Source: Rhizobium sp. Q54
Lineage (GTDB): Bacteria > Pseudomonadota > Alphaproteobacteria > Rhizobiales > Aestuariivirgaceae
Direction of reading: 5' to 3'
Assembly: GCA_945889445.1 (NCBI GenBank)
Contig: CAMDBX010000037.1
Location: forward strand, 1-36,074
DNA: 36,074 nt
Made by a program: the position numbers and the translations under genes. Below are positions 9,813 through 17,927 of this stretch, one piece after another (position 1 is the stretch's first letter; each line of letters begins with the position of its first letter). The notes beneath the pieces are model-generated. The model had not been told where the DNA came from, searched no databases, and saw only the letters and a list, made by a program, of their open reading frames with translations.

Positions 9813-10733
9813 ATGCCTGTTAACCTGCCTTCCCGACCGTCATTTGGCTGGCTCGCCCTCGTGCTGGCAGCTCTCGCATCTCCCGTCACCTCCCGCGCGG
9901 TGGCAAGCGACAGCGGAGCGGTTGCCACGCCCGGTGTGGCCGATCAGGGTGTTGCTGCCATCCCCGCCACGCGGCCGATGGTCGTCGTCCGCATGCGCGC
10001 CAAGGACCGGTGCGGCCCCCGCTGTCCGGAATGGATCATGGCGGAGGGCACCATCACCCCGGAGACGCCAGGGCGCTTCCGCCAGCTGCTGCGCCAGATC
10101 GGCAGCGAAAAACTGCCGGTCGTGCTCGATTCATCGGGCGGGGATCTTGATGCAGCACTGGAGACTGGCCGCATCATCCGTTCCCATGGCCTTACGACCA
10201 TTATTGGCCGCAGCGAAGTGCAGGGCTGCGCCCCGCGTGACCCGGTCTGCAACGTGGGCCGGCGGCTGGGCCTTGCCTATGCCGGATTTGTCTCCATCCC
10301 GGGTGAGTGCACTGGCGCCTGCCTGCTCCTCCTTGCAGCTGGCGTGCAGCGCATCGGCTACTGGATCGCCGAGGCACATTTTCCCGCCCTTGAGTCGTTC
10401 AGCACGCGGAAAGCCGGCGCAGATGCAGAGAAGCTGGTCGGCACCTATCTCGCTGACATGGGCGTTTCACCGGGGCTCATCCCCCGTATCCGTCGCAACA
10501 GCCTGGCGCTGAGCCCGGCCGAGATGCTGCATTTCGGATTGAGCACGGGGCGCCAGCGGGTGGAGGACTTCACCGGCTCGAGCATCTGCGCGCGCGAAGT
10601 CCCCGCCGCCAACTGCGTGGCTCCTGCGGTTGCCCAGCCGCCTGCTCGCGTGTCGGCGAGGCCTGCTGCCAGAAAGCCGGCCGCACCACGGTCAACCCGC
10701 GTCATCATCTGGGGCGGGATTGAAGAGATGTAA
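9813..10733 (+). CDS. Periplasmic ClpP-like (COG3904-type) protein, probably without catalytic Ser
   Basis: 306 residues from ATG 9813 (MPVNLPSRPSFGWLALVLAALASP), a signal peptide or anchor; GTG 9798 is an alternative start. The core (about residues 55-225) looks like the ClpP/crotonase-type fold of COG3904: WIMAEGTITPETPGRFRQLL, then VVLDSSGGDLDAALETGRII and GECTGACLLLLAAGVQRIGY. In relatives the last motif usually reads CASAC with the nucleophilic Ser; here the position is Gly (CTGAC). Two extra Cys pairs (CGPRCPEW, GCAPRDPVC) could form disulfides in the periplasm. The C-terminus is an Ala/Pro/Arg-rich tail. It ends 6 bases before the convergent ecm gene. Function unknown; fold assignment is from motif pattern only. 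Confidence 0.8.
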   Translation: MPVNLPSRPSFGWLALVLAALASPVTSRAVASDSGAVATPGVADQGVAAIPATRPMVVVRMRAKDRCGPRCPEWIMAEGTITPETPGRFRQLLRQIGSEKLPVVLDSSGGDLDAALETGRIIRSHGLTTIIGRSEVQGCAPRDPVCNVGRRLGLAYAGFVSIPGECTGACLLLLAAGVQRIGYWIAEAHFPALESFSTRKAGADAEKLVGTYLADMGVSPGLIPRIRRNSLALSPAEMLHFGLSTGRQRVEDFTGSSICAREVPAANCVAPAVAQPPARVSARPAARKPAAPRSTRVIIWGGIEEM

Positions 10734-10739
10734 GGCGCC

Positions 10740-12716
10740 TCAGGCAGCCCTCTCGTCTACCTGCTTCTCGATCAGCGTCACGAGGTCGGCCATGATGCGG
10801 TTCATGTCGAAGTCCTTGGGCGTATAGACTGCGGCAACCCCCAGCTGTTTCAGCACGTTCACGTCGTCCTGCGGAATGATGCCGCCGGCGACGACCGGCA
10901 CCGAAAGGCCCGCGGCGCGCAGGCGTTGCATCACCTCGCGGATCAGCGGCACGTGGGAACCTGACAGGATGGAGAGGCCGAGGATGTGAACTTGTCGCTC
11001 CTGCACCGTCTTCACCAGTTGCTCGGGCGTCACGCGGATGCCGTCGTAGATAACCTCGAGGCCGGTGTCGGCGGCGCGCACGGCAATCTGCTCGGCACCG
11101 TTCGAGTGCCCGTCGAGGCCGGGCTTGCCGACGAGGAAACGCGGCGTCTCGCCCATGCGCTCGGCCAGGCGCTTCACGCGCATGCGAAGGTCCCCGATCT
11201 GCTCGCCGCCATCAGCGCGCATGGTGAGCGCAACACCGGTGGGGGCGCGGTACTCACCGAAGATTTCGCGCAGCGTTGCGCCCCATTCGCCCGTGGTCAC
11301 ACCCACCTTGGCGCAGGCGATGGAGGGCTCCATGATGTTGCGGCCGTCCTTCGCAGCACTTGCCAGTTCGGCGAGTGCTGCCTTCACTGCCTTCGCATCA
11401 CGGGCGGCGCGCCACGCCTTCAGCTGTTCGATCTGCGCGAACTCAACGTCGTCCTTCACCGTCATGATGGCATCGCTTCCAGCCGAGAGCGGCGAGGGTT
11501 CGGTGGTGGTGAAGGCGTTGACGCCAACGATCTTGGTCTCGCCCGACTCGATGGCATGCAGGCGCGCGGTGTTGCTGGTGACGAGCTGGCGCTTCATGTA
11601 GGCGATCACTTCCTCCGAGGTACCGCCGCCCAGGCTTTGCACATGGGCCAGTTCGGCGCGCGCCTCTTCCTTCAGGGCTTCGACCTTGCGCGTGATCTCG
11701 GCAGATCCATCGAAGATGTCGCCGTATTCCAGCAGGTCGGTTTCATAGGCCACCACCTGCTGCATGCGCAGCGACCACTGCTGGTCCCAGGGCCGCGGAA
11801 GCCCCAGCGCCTCGTTCCATGCGGGCAGCTGCACGGCGCGTGCGCGGGCGTTCTTCGACAGCACCACGGCCAGCATCTCGATGAGGATGCGATAGACGTT
11901 GTTTTCCGGCTGCTGCTCGGTGAGGCCCAGCGAATTCACCTGCACGCCATAGCGGAAGCGGCGATGCTTCTCGTCGGTAATGCCATAGCGGTCGCGGCCG
12001 ATCTCGTCCCACAATTCGGTGAAGGCGCGCATCTTGCAAAGCTCGGTGACGAAGCGGATGCCGGCATTCACGAAGAACGAGATGCGGGCGAAGACCTCGG
12101 CAAAATCCTTCTCTTCAACGGCCCCGCTCGCCTTCACGCTGTCGAGCACCGCAATGGCGGTGGCGAGTGCATAGGAGAGTTCCTGTACCGGCGTCGCGCC
12201 CGCTTCCTGCAGATGGTAGGAGCAGACGTTCATCGGGTTCCACTTCGGCAGTTCCTTCGTGGAGAAGGCGATGGTGTCGGTGATGAGCCGCATCGACGGG
12301 GCGGGCGGGAACACATAGGTGCCGCGTGACAGATATTCCTTGATGATGTCGTTCTGGGTGGTGCCCGACAGGCTGGCGCGCGCCGCCCCCTGTTCCTCGG
12401 CCACCGCGACGTAAAGCGCCAGCAGCCAGGCGGCCGTGGCGTTGATGGTCATCGAGGTGTTCATGGTGGCGAGCGGGATCTGGTCGAACAGGGTGCGCAT
12501 GTCGCCGATGTGCGACACGGGCACGCCTACCTTGCCCACTTCCCCGCGTGAGAGCACGTGGTCGGAATCGTAGCCCGTCTGGGTCGGCAAGTCGAAGGCC
12601 ACTGACAGGCCCGTCTGGCCCTTGGACAGGTTGGTCCGGAACAGCGTGTTGGATTGAGCCGCCGTGGAGTGGCCGGCATAGGTGCGGAAGAGCCAGGGTT
12701 TGTCGCGCATGGTCAT
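10740..12716 (-). CDS. ecm: Ethylmalonyl-CoA mutase (coenzyme B12-dependent)
   Basis: Converts (2R)-ethylmalonyl-CoA to (2S)-methylsuccinyl-CoA in the ethylmalonyl-CoA pathway. 658 residues from ATG 12716 (MTMRDKPWLFRTYAGHSTAA); ATG 12710 and GTG 12749 are alternatives. The N-terminal ~530 residues are the mutase barrel (RTNLSKGQTGLSVAFDLPTQ, MNTSMTINATAAWLLALY). The C-terminal ~130 residues are a B12-binding domain with the DxHxxG motif in KPGLDGHSNGAEQIA and LGLSILSGSHVPL plus VVAGGIIPQDD. Length and the RTYAGHSTA start resemble Ecm/MeaA rather than the ~710-residue methylmalonyl-CoA mutase large subunit. The gene lies 60 bases after a small membrane-protein gene and divergent from ccr, which supports the assignment. 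Confidence 0.93.
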   Translation of the reverse strand: MTMRDKPWLFRTYAGHSTAAQSNTLFRTNLSKGQTGLSVAFDLPTQTGYDSDHVLSRGEVGKVGVPVSHIGDMRTLFDQIPLATMNTSMTINATAAWLLALYVAVAEEQGAARASLSGTTQNDIIKEYLSRGTYVFPPAPSMRLITDTIAFSTKELPKWNPMNVCSYHLQEAGATPVQELSYALATAIAVLDSVKASGAVEEKDFAEVFARISFFVNAGIRFVTELCKMRAFTELWDEIGRDRYGITDEKHRRFRYGVQVNSLGLTEQQPENNVYRILIEMLAVVLSKNARARAVQLPAWNEALGLPRPWDQQWSLRMQQVVAYETDLLEYGDIFDGSAEITRKVEALKEEARAELAHVQSLGGGTSEEVIAYMKRQLVTSNTARLHAIESGETKIVGVNAFTTTEPSPLSAGSDAIMTVKDDVEFAQIEQLKAWRAARDAKAVKAALAELASAAKDGRNIMEPSIACAKVGVTTGEWGATLREIFGEYRAPTGVALTMRADGGEQIGDLRMRVKRLAERMGETPRFLVGKPGLDGHSNGAEQIAVRAADTGLEVIYDGIRVTPEQLVKTVQERQVHILGLSILSGSHVPLIREVMQRLRAAGLSVPVVAGGIIPQDDVNVLKQLGVAAVYTPKDFDMNRIMADLVTLIEKQVDERAA

Positions 12717-12776
12717 GATGGAACCATGCTGGCATGGCCCATATTGCACCGCAACCTCGACCTTTGGGCAGGCCGA

Positions 12777-13076
12777 TCACTCCGTCCGATGGCGGGGGAA
12801 CAGCAGCAGCAGCAGGATCGAGGCAACCAGCATCCCCGCGAAGGAGACCAGCAGCGTGCGTTCCACCAGATAGCCCAGCGGCATGGTCATGCCGCGTGTC
12901 AGGTAGTCCGCCGCCAGCGCCCCGGCGAACAGCAGAAACCCGTTCAGCGCAAAGCCCAGAACGCCCCGGATCCGCGTGAACTTGGTCAGCACGAAGGCCC
13001 CCAGCAGCACGCACAACAGCATCACCACCAACTCTGGCGTAACCCGAGTGTCGTGGATCTGGCGCAGCAGGTTCAT
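12777..13076 (-). CDS. Small three-helix membrane protein, unknown
   Basis: 99 residues with three predicted membrane helices: PELVVMLLCVLLGAFVL, VLGFALNGFLLFAGALAA and LLVSFAGMLVASILLLLLF, and a basic end (PRHRTE). I do not recognise a family. It is the first gene on the minus strand opposite ccr and lies 60 bases upstream of ecm, so it may share the ecm transcript. No catalytic motif is visible. Translation from ATG 13076 (MNLLRQIHDTRVTPE). Confidence 0.7.
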   Translation of the reverse strand: MNLLRQIHDTRVTPELVVMLLCVLLGAFVLTKFTRIRGVLGFALNGFLLFAGALAADYLTRGMTMPLGYLVERTLLVSFAGMLVASILLLLLFPRHRTE

Positions 13077-13270
13077 CCTGTGCCACCGCTGATTGAGCCC
13101 GCCAGCGGGGCTATGACAAAACCGTCAATCATTGCAACTTTTAATTCAATGCCTTTCCGGCCACTTGTCAAGCCCGAGGGCAATGGTCGCGGCACCCCCT
13201 CCTTTTGTTGCGGTGCGAGATGGTCTAGCCTCGGATAATCTGAGCGCCAAGCTTTCAGGGAGACGACGAC

Positions 13271-14569
13271 ATGAGTTCCGCCGCCGCCAAATCTGCCACC
13301 GCCCCGGCCAATGGAAATGCCCCGGTGAAGGACCTCTATGAGGTGGGCGAAATCCCGCCCTTGGGCCATGTTCCGGCGAAGATGTATGCTTGGTGCATCC
13401 GGCAGGAGCGCCATGGTGCGCCTGACAGCGCCATGCAGATTGAGGTCGTCCCCACCTGGCCCGTCGGCGAGGACGAGTGCCTCGTTTTGGTGATGGCGGC
13501 GGGCGTCAATTACAACGGCGTCTGGGCGGCGCTGGGCAAGCCCATTTCCCCCATCGACGGCCACAAGAACCCCTTCCACATCGCGGGCTCGGATGCCTCC
13601 GGCATCGTCTATGCCGTGGGCGCCAAGGTGAAACGCTGGAAGGTGGGCGACGAGGTAGTCATCCACTGCAACCAGGATGACGGCGACGACGAAGAGTGCA
13701 ACGGCGGCGACCCGATGTTCTCCAACTCGCAGCGCATCTGGGGTTATGAGACGCCGGATGGCTCCTTCGCGCAGTTCACCCGCGTCCAGGCCCGTCAGCT
13801 GCTGTCCAAGCCGCAGCATCTCTCCTGGGAGGAGGCCGCCTGCTACACCCTCACGCTGGCCACCGCCTACCGCATGCTGTTCGGCCACCGCCCGCACGTT
13901 CTGAGTGCCGGGCAGAACGTGCTGGTCTGGGGTGCGAGCGGGGGCCTCGGCTCCATGGCGATCCAGCTCGCTGCCACCACGGGTGCAAATGCCATCGGCA
14001 TCATCTCGGAGGACGACAAGGCGGACTTCGTCATGCAGCTCGGCGCCAAGGGCGTGATCAACCGCAAGAAGTTCACCTGCTGGGGCCAGATGCCCGCCGT
14101 GGGCACACCCGAATACAATGACTGGCTCAAGGGTGCGCGCGAGTTCGGCAAGGCCATCTGGCACTTCACCGGCAAGGGCAACAATGTCGACATGGTGGTG
14201 GAGCATCCGGGCGAATCGACCTTCCCCGTCTCGGTGCTGATGACGAAACGTGGCGGCATGATCGTCATCTGTGCAGGCACCACGGGCTTCAACCTCACCA
14301 TGGATGCGCGTTACCTGTGGATGCACCAGAAGCGCGTGCAGGGCTCGCACTTCGCCAACCTCATGCAGGCCTCGGCCGCCAACAAGCTGGTGATGGCGCG
14401 CCGCATCGACCCTTGCATGTCGGAGGTCTATTCCTGGTCTGACATTCCCAAGGCGCACATGAAGATGTGGAAGAACGAGCACCGCCCCGGCAACATGGCC
14501 GTGCTGGTGTCCGCGCCGACAACGGGCCTCAAGACCCTGGACGACGCGATCGAGGCGTCGGGCAAGTAA
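13271..14569 (+). CDS. ccr: Crotonyl-CoA carboxylase/reductase
   Basis: Key enzyme of the ethylmalonyl-CoA pathway: NADPH-dependent reductive carboxylation of crotonyl-CoA to (2S)-ethylmalonyl-CoA. 432 residues, the family length, with the start at ATG 13271 preceded by AGGGAG at 13257-13262. It is an MDR-superfamily protein: GVNYNGVWAALGKPISPIDG near residues 78-97, GSDASGIVYAVG, the Ccr-specific insertion with HCNQDDGDDEECNGGDPM, GYETPDGSFAQF, and the NADPH-binding VWGASGGLGSMAIQLA (~residues 217-232). The Asn of VNYN, the Glu of GYET and the His of QGSHFANL fit the CO2-binding pocket described for this family (from memory). Divergent from ecm, with 194 bases between it and the small membrane gene. 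Confidence 0.96.
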   Translation: MSSAAAKSATAPANGNAPVKDLYEVGEIPPLGHVPAKMYAWCIRQERHGAPDSAMQIEVVPTWPVGEDECLVLVMAAGVNYNGVWAALGKPISPIDGHKNPFHIAGSDASGIVYAVGAKVKRWKVGDEVVIHCNQDDGDDEECNGGDPMFSNSQRIWGYETPDGSFAQFTRVQARQLLSKPQHLSWEEAACYTLTLATAYRMLFGHRPHVLSAGQNVLVWGASGGLGSMAIQLAATTGANAIGIISEDDKADFVMQLGAKGVINRKKFTCWGQMPAVGTPEYNDWLKGAREFGKAIWHFTGKGNNVDMVVEHPGESTFPVSVLMTKRGGMIVICAGTTGFNLTMDARYLWMHQKRVQGSHFANLMQASAANKLVMARRIDPCMSEVYSWSDIPKAHMKMWKNEHRPGNMAVLVSAPTTGLKTLDDAIEASGK

Positions 14570-14597
14570 GGCTCGACGGTACGAGGCTGTCTGCCAT

Positions 14598-14680
14598 TTC
14601 ACCTTGCCCGGGCTTGACCCGGGCATCCTCTATTCGTGGTCACCACAAAGGATCGCCGGGTCAAGCCCGGCGAAGGTGAA
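14598..14680. repeat. Large palindromic intergenic repeat
   Basis: Two 31-base arms (14598-14628 and 14650-14680) are near-perfect reverse complements; each contains CCGGGCTTGACCCGG or its complement flanked by TTCACCTT/AAGGTGAA and ATCC/GGAT. The 21-base centre contains a further small palindrome GTGGTCACCAC. This looks like the dispersed palindromic elements of alphaproteobacterial genomes. It sits between the convergent ccr and yihY-type genes, where it could also act as a bidirectional terminator. Confidence 0.8.
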
Positions 14681-14697
14681 GAGCGGATTCAGCAATC

Positions 14698-15582
14698 CTA
14701 GACCTCAGCATTCTCCCGCGCGAAGCGCTGCATGCGCATGATCCGGCGCACCACCAGCACGCGGTTCACCTCGCCGCCAAGAATGAGCACCAGCGCTGCG
14801 AGGTAGACGAAGAACATCGCCGCAAACACGCCCGACAGCGACGCATAGGTCGAGGCGAAGGTGTTGAAGTTGACGAGGTAGATCGAGAAGGCGGATGACA
14901 TAACCACCCATGCCACCACGGTGATCACCACGCCCGGCAGCAATTCCAGCATGTTCAGCGTCTTGGCCGGGAGCACGCGGTGGCAGAACAGGACGCCCGC
15001 GGTGAGCAGCGTGATGCCGATCGGGTAGCGCAGCTGCTCGATGGTCACGAAATGACCCTTGAGGGCCGGCGCATAGTTCTCAGCCAGCTGGATCATCACC
15101 GGCGCGAACACGATGAGCAGCGCGAAGACCAGCAGGAACACCGCCGAGCCGATGACGAACAGCACGTTCTGGAAATACAACCACCACATGCTCCGCGTTT
15201 CGCGGATGTCATAGGCGCGATTGAGCCCGACGCGCACACTGTCAACACCGCCCATGGCGCTCCAGATGGTGATCAATGCCGAGATCGACAGCAACCCGCT
15301 GCGCGGCACCGTGAGGATGGAGCGGATCTCCGGCACGAGCGGCTCCACCAGCCTGGCGGGCACGACACTCAGAAGGAAGTTGACGACGCCCTCGGCAAGA
15401 TTGTCATTGCCGAAGAAACCGGCGAGAGCGGTCAGGAAGATCAGGAACGGAAAGACCGAGAACACCGTGCGGAAGGCGATGTTGCCGGCAAGCGGGATCG
15501 CCTCGTCGGCGAACAGCCGGTAGAAGCTCTCGCGCGCCAGCGCGGCGATGGTCGGTCCTGCGTCCTCTGGCTTGGCCGTCAT
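14698..15582 (-). CDS. YihY/BrkB family inner-membrane protein
   Basis: 294 residues with six or so membrane helices (IAFRTVFSVFPFLIFLTALAG, LFVIGSAVFLLVFALLIVFAP, LLPGVVITVVAWVVMSSAFS, GVFAAMFFVYLAALVLILGGEV). The N-terminal ADEAIPLAGNIAFRTVFSVFPF and the late YASLSGVFAAMFFVYLAALVLILGGEVNRV are characteristic of YihY/virulence factor BrkB (formerly annotated RNase BN). The cellular role of the family is unsettled. The start ATG is at 15582. It follows the DUF533 gene by 27 bases, so the two are probably co-transcribed. Confidence 0.92.
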   Translation of the reverse strand: MTAKPEDAGPTIAALARESFYRLFADEAIPLAGNIAFRTVFSVFPFLIFLTALAGFFGNDNLAEGVVNFLLSVVPARLVEPLVPEIRSILTVPRSGLLSISALITIWSAMGGVDSVRVGLNRAYDIRETRSMWWLYFQNVLFVIGSAVFLLVFALLIVFAPVMIQLAENYAPALKGHFVTIEQLRYPIGITLLTAGVLFCHRVLPAKTLNMLELLPGVVITVVAWVVMSSAFSIYLVNFNTFASTYASLSGVFAAMFFVYLAALVLILGGEVNRVLVVRRIMRMQRFARENAEV

Positions 15583-15609
15583 GGCCGCTCAATAGCGCAA
15601 CAGGTCAGG

Positions 15610-16320
15610 TCAGACCACCGTCTTCACGGCTTCCGTCTCCACCGCTGCCCGCAATCCCGGATCCAGCTTGAGGCGCGAGGCGAGCATGGCGAGATAGGCC
15701 TGTTCAGCCGGGTCGTCGGGGTCGATGGCGAGAAATGACGCGGCATAGATCTCGACGGCCAGCTCGGGCGTCACCGCAGCCGCCACCACCGCGTCGATGT
15801 CGAGCGGTTTGCGCAGTTCGTCGATGATGAAGGCCTTCTCCTCGGTGTCGAGGTCGAGTTCGTCGAGCTTGCCGAAGATGCGCCGGTGTTCTTCCGCGTC
15901 AATGTGTCCGTCAGCCTTCGCTGCGGCGATCATGGCGCGCAGGATGGCGAGGCTCATGTTATCGCGCTCCTCGCTGCGGGCGGGCAGGAAGGGGGTGCCC
16001 TCGGGCTTCGGCGTGATGTCCTTCATCGGCTGCGGCGGCTCCGCGGCAGGCGCCTGCTGCGAGGCACGCCAGCTCTCATAAGCCTTGTAGGCCAGTCCGG
16101 CGAGGGCGGCCGTGCCACCGAGCTTCACTGCGCCCTTGGCCAGCTTCTTCGATGTCTTGCCGCCCAGCAGGATGCCGGCAAGGCCGCCTGCCACGCCGCC
16201 AGCGGCAAGCCCCTTCATGAAGTCGGGCGAGGTGACGCCGCCCGACTTGCCATCCTGGGCCTGAGTGTCGCCCCGGCTGCCGCCGAGGAATTGTTCCAGA
16301 AGTTTCTGCGGATCGAACAT
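15610..16320 (-). CDS. DUF533 (TerB-like) protein
   Basis: 236 residues from ATG 16320 (MFDPQKLLEQFLGG). Residues ~35-75 are a Gly-rich hydrophobic segment (MKGLAAGGVAGGLAGILLGG, LGGTAALAGLAYKAYESW) that could insert in or associate with the membrane. A Pro-rich spacer follows. Residues ~115-235 are an all-helical TerB-like domain: LAILRAMIAAAKADGHIDAE, RRIFGKLDELDLDTEEKAFI, and EIYAASFLAIDPDDPAEQAY. This is the DUF533/YebE family, whose biochemical role is not known. It is divergent from the EamA gene, with 56 bases between starts. Confidence 0.88.
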   Translation of the reverse strand: MFDPQKLLEQFLGGSRGDTQAQDGKSGGVTSPDFMKGLAAGGVAGGLAGILLGGKTSKKLAKGAVKLGGTAALAGLAYKAYESWRASQQAPAAEPPQPMKDITPKPEGTPFLPARSEERDNMSLAILRAMIAAAKADGHIDAEEHRRIFGKLDELDLDTEEKAFIIDELRKPLDIDAVVAAAVTPELAVEIYAASFLAIDPDDPAEQAYLAMLASRLKLDPGLRAAVETEAVKTVV

Positions 16321-16376
16321 GTCTGCTCCCTGAAATACCGTCTCGCCTTGCCACAGAAATCGGGGCAAATGGCGGC

Positions 16377-17279
16377 ATGACGCATGCAACGCCAGCCACC
16401 CGCGCCCTTCTCGCCGCGGCTCCTGTACTGTTCGTCCTCATGTGGGCAACGGGTTTCGTGGTTGCAAGGCTTTCCGCGCCTCATGCCGACCCGCTCACCT
16501 TCCTGTCGATCCGCTTCCCCATTGCCGGTCTGTGTTTCGTGGCCATTGCCGTGGCGCTGCGCGCGCCGTGGCCTGGTTCGCGCCAGGCCTTCCATGCCAC
16601 CGTGGCAGGCGCCTTCCTGCACGGCGGCTATCTGGGGCCGGTCTATTGGGCGGTGGCGCATGGCATGCCGGCGGGCGTCTCGGCGCTCATCGTCGGGCTG
16701 CAACCGCTGATGACGGCGATCCTCGCCGCCTGGATGGTAAAGGAGAAGATCGCACTCCGGCACTGGGTCGGTCTGGCAGTGGGCATCCTCGGCGTGGCGC
16801 TGGTGGTTTCGCCCAAGCTGCAATCGGGCTTTTCCGGGGGCATCACGCCGATCACCACAGCAGTCAACATCTTCGGCGCGTTGTCGATCTCGTTCGGCAC
16901 GGTCTACCAGAAGCGCTTCGCCACTTCGCTCAACCTGGCCAGTGGCGGCGCTTGGCAATATGTGGGGGCAACGCTCGCCGTTGCCATCCCGGCGCTGCTG
17001 ATGGAGGAGTTGCACTTCGACGGTTCGTTCGATGCGTGGTTCGCGCTCGGCTGGTCGGTCGTCGTGCTGTCGCTGGGCGCCATCACGCTCTTGATGCTGC
17101 TGATCAGGCTGGGTGACGTGGGTCGGGTCGCCAGCCTCATCTTCCTCGTTCCAGGCGTTTCGGCCCTGATGGCCTATGTCCTGTTCGGGGAAACGCTCAC
17201 GCCTGTGCAGGTCCTCGGCATGGCCGTCTGTGCCGGCGCCGTCATCATCGTCACGCGGAAATGGGTGCGCCAGCCCTGA
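16377..17279 (+). CDS. EamA (DMT) family transporter
   Basis: 300 residues, about ten membrane helices arranged as two EamA repeats: VLFVLMWATGFVVARLSAPH and FLHGGYLGPVYWAVAHGMPAG in the first; FGALSISFGTVYQKRFATSL and FLVPGVSALMAYVLFGETLT in the second. The family exports or imports small metabolites such as amino acids; substrate cannot be read from the sequence. Its last 29 bases overlap the convergent DUF1232 gene. Start ATG 16377 (MTHATPATRALL). Confidence 0.9.
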   Translation: MTHATPATRALLAAAPVLFVLMWATGFVVARLSAPHADPLTFLSIRFPIAGLCFVAIAVALRAPWPGSRQAFHATVAGAFLHGGYLGPVYWAVAHGMPAGVSALIVGLQPLMTAILAAWMVKEKIALRHWVGLAVGILGVALVVSPKLQSGFSGGITPITTAVNIFGALSISFGTVYQKRFATSLNLASGGAWQYVGATLAVAIPALLMEELHFDGSFDAWFALGWSVVVLSLGAITLLMLLIRLGDVGRVASLIFLVPGVSALMAYVLFGETLTPVQVLGMAVCAGAVIIVTRKWVRQP

Positions 17280-17598
17280 GGCGGGCAATGGTTTCGCGGG
17301 CGCGGCGGCGGTGCTCCATGGTCACATGGGTGCGCGCCACGTTGAAGGCGGTGAGCAGCACCGCCATGTCGTCGGTGAAGCCCAGCCCCAGCACGAAGTC
17401 AGGAAGCGCGTCGATCGGCAGGATGAAATAGGCAAGAGCGCCGATCAGGATGCCCTTGGCCTTGAGCGGCGTCGCACGGTCGAAGGCAGCGTAATAGGCC
17501 GCCACCAACTCGTCCGCCATCGGCACCCGCGCCAGCACGCGTGCCAGTTTCGGGAAGAACTTCTCCCGCACCGTGAATTCGTCAGCCGTCACAGCCAT
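17251..17598 (-). CDS. DUF1232 (YkvA-like) small membrane protein
   Basis: 115 residues. The DUF1232 signature is clear: KGILIGALAYFILPIDALPD followed by FVLGLGFTDDMAVLL, a hydrophobic hairpin with a conserved Pro-Asp. The N-terminal half is amphipathic and helical. Function of the family is not established. It overlaps the 3' end of the convergent EamA gene by 29 bases. It is preceded by GGAGGGAATACG on the minus strand, a strong ribosome site for ATG 17598. Confidence 0.9.
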   Translation of the reverse strand: MAVTADEFTVREKFFPKLARVLARVPMADELVAAYYAAFDRATPLKAKGILIGALAYFILPIDALPDFVLGLGFTDDMAVLLTAFNVARTHVTMEHRRRARETIARLRAGAPISA

Positions 17599-17656
17599 CG
17601 TATTCCCTCCGCCAAACGGCCAGATAGATGGGGACGCCTCAAGGTGAATTCAAGCT

Positions 17657-17842
17657 CTACCGATGGGTGAAATAAAAGGCCGCCATCAAGACCGCAATTG
17701 CAATTGCCTGCAGCCCGACGCGCCAGCGCATTAGCTTCTGCGAGGTGTTCGATGATCCACCACGGAACATGTTGACGAGACCGAAGAGCAGAACAACCGC
17801 CACGGCCGCCGTCGCAACGTAGCTCAAATACTGGAAGAACAA
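17657..17842 (-). CDS. HIG1-type twin transmembrane protein
   Basis: 61 residues, two membrane helices (YVATAAVAVVLLFGLVNMF and GLQAIAIAVLMAAFYF) joined by RGGSSNTSQKLMRWRV, the HIG1-domain signature loop. Bacterial members resemble the cytochrome oxidase accessory proteins of mitochondria (Rcf1-like), but a role here is inference. The start is TTG 17842, supported by GGAG six bases upstream on the minus strand; no ATG is available at a sensible place. It stands alone between DUF1232 and the SDR gene. Confidence 0.82.
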   Translation of the reverse strand: MFFQYLSYVATAAVAVVLLFGLVNMFRGGSSNTSQKLMRWRVGLQAIAIAVLMAAFYFTHR

Positions 17843-17927
17843 TTTTCGCTCCGAAGTCCGAATGTCTGGGCCATCCCATGGGCCCGGCAGGGGGTTGGCG
17901 TCAAGGCGACAATGCGCGCATCCGCCT

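Noticed and set aside
10986-12329. 447-codon plus-strand ORF opposite ecm
   Set aside because: Antisense to a clear B12-dependent mutase, no recognisable motif.
13073-14626. 517-codon minus-strand ORF opposite ccr
   Set aside because: Antisense to a textbook Ccr; composition is that of a shadow frame.
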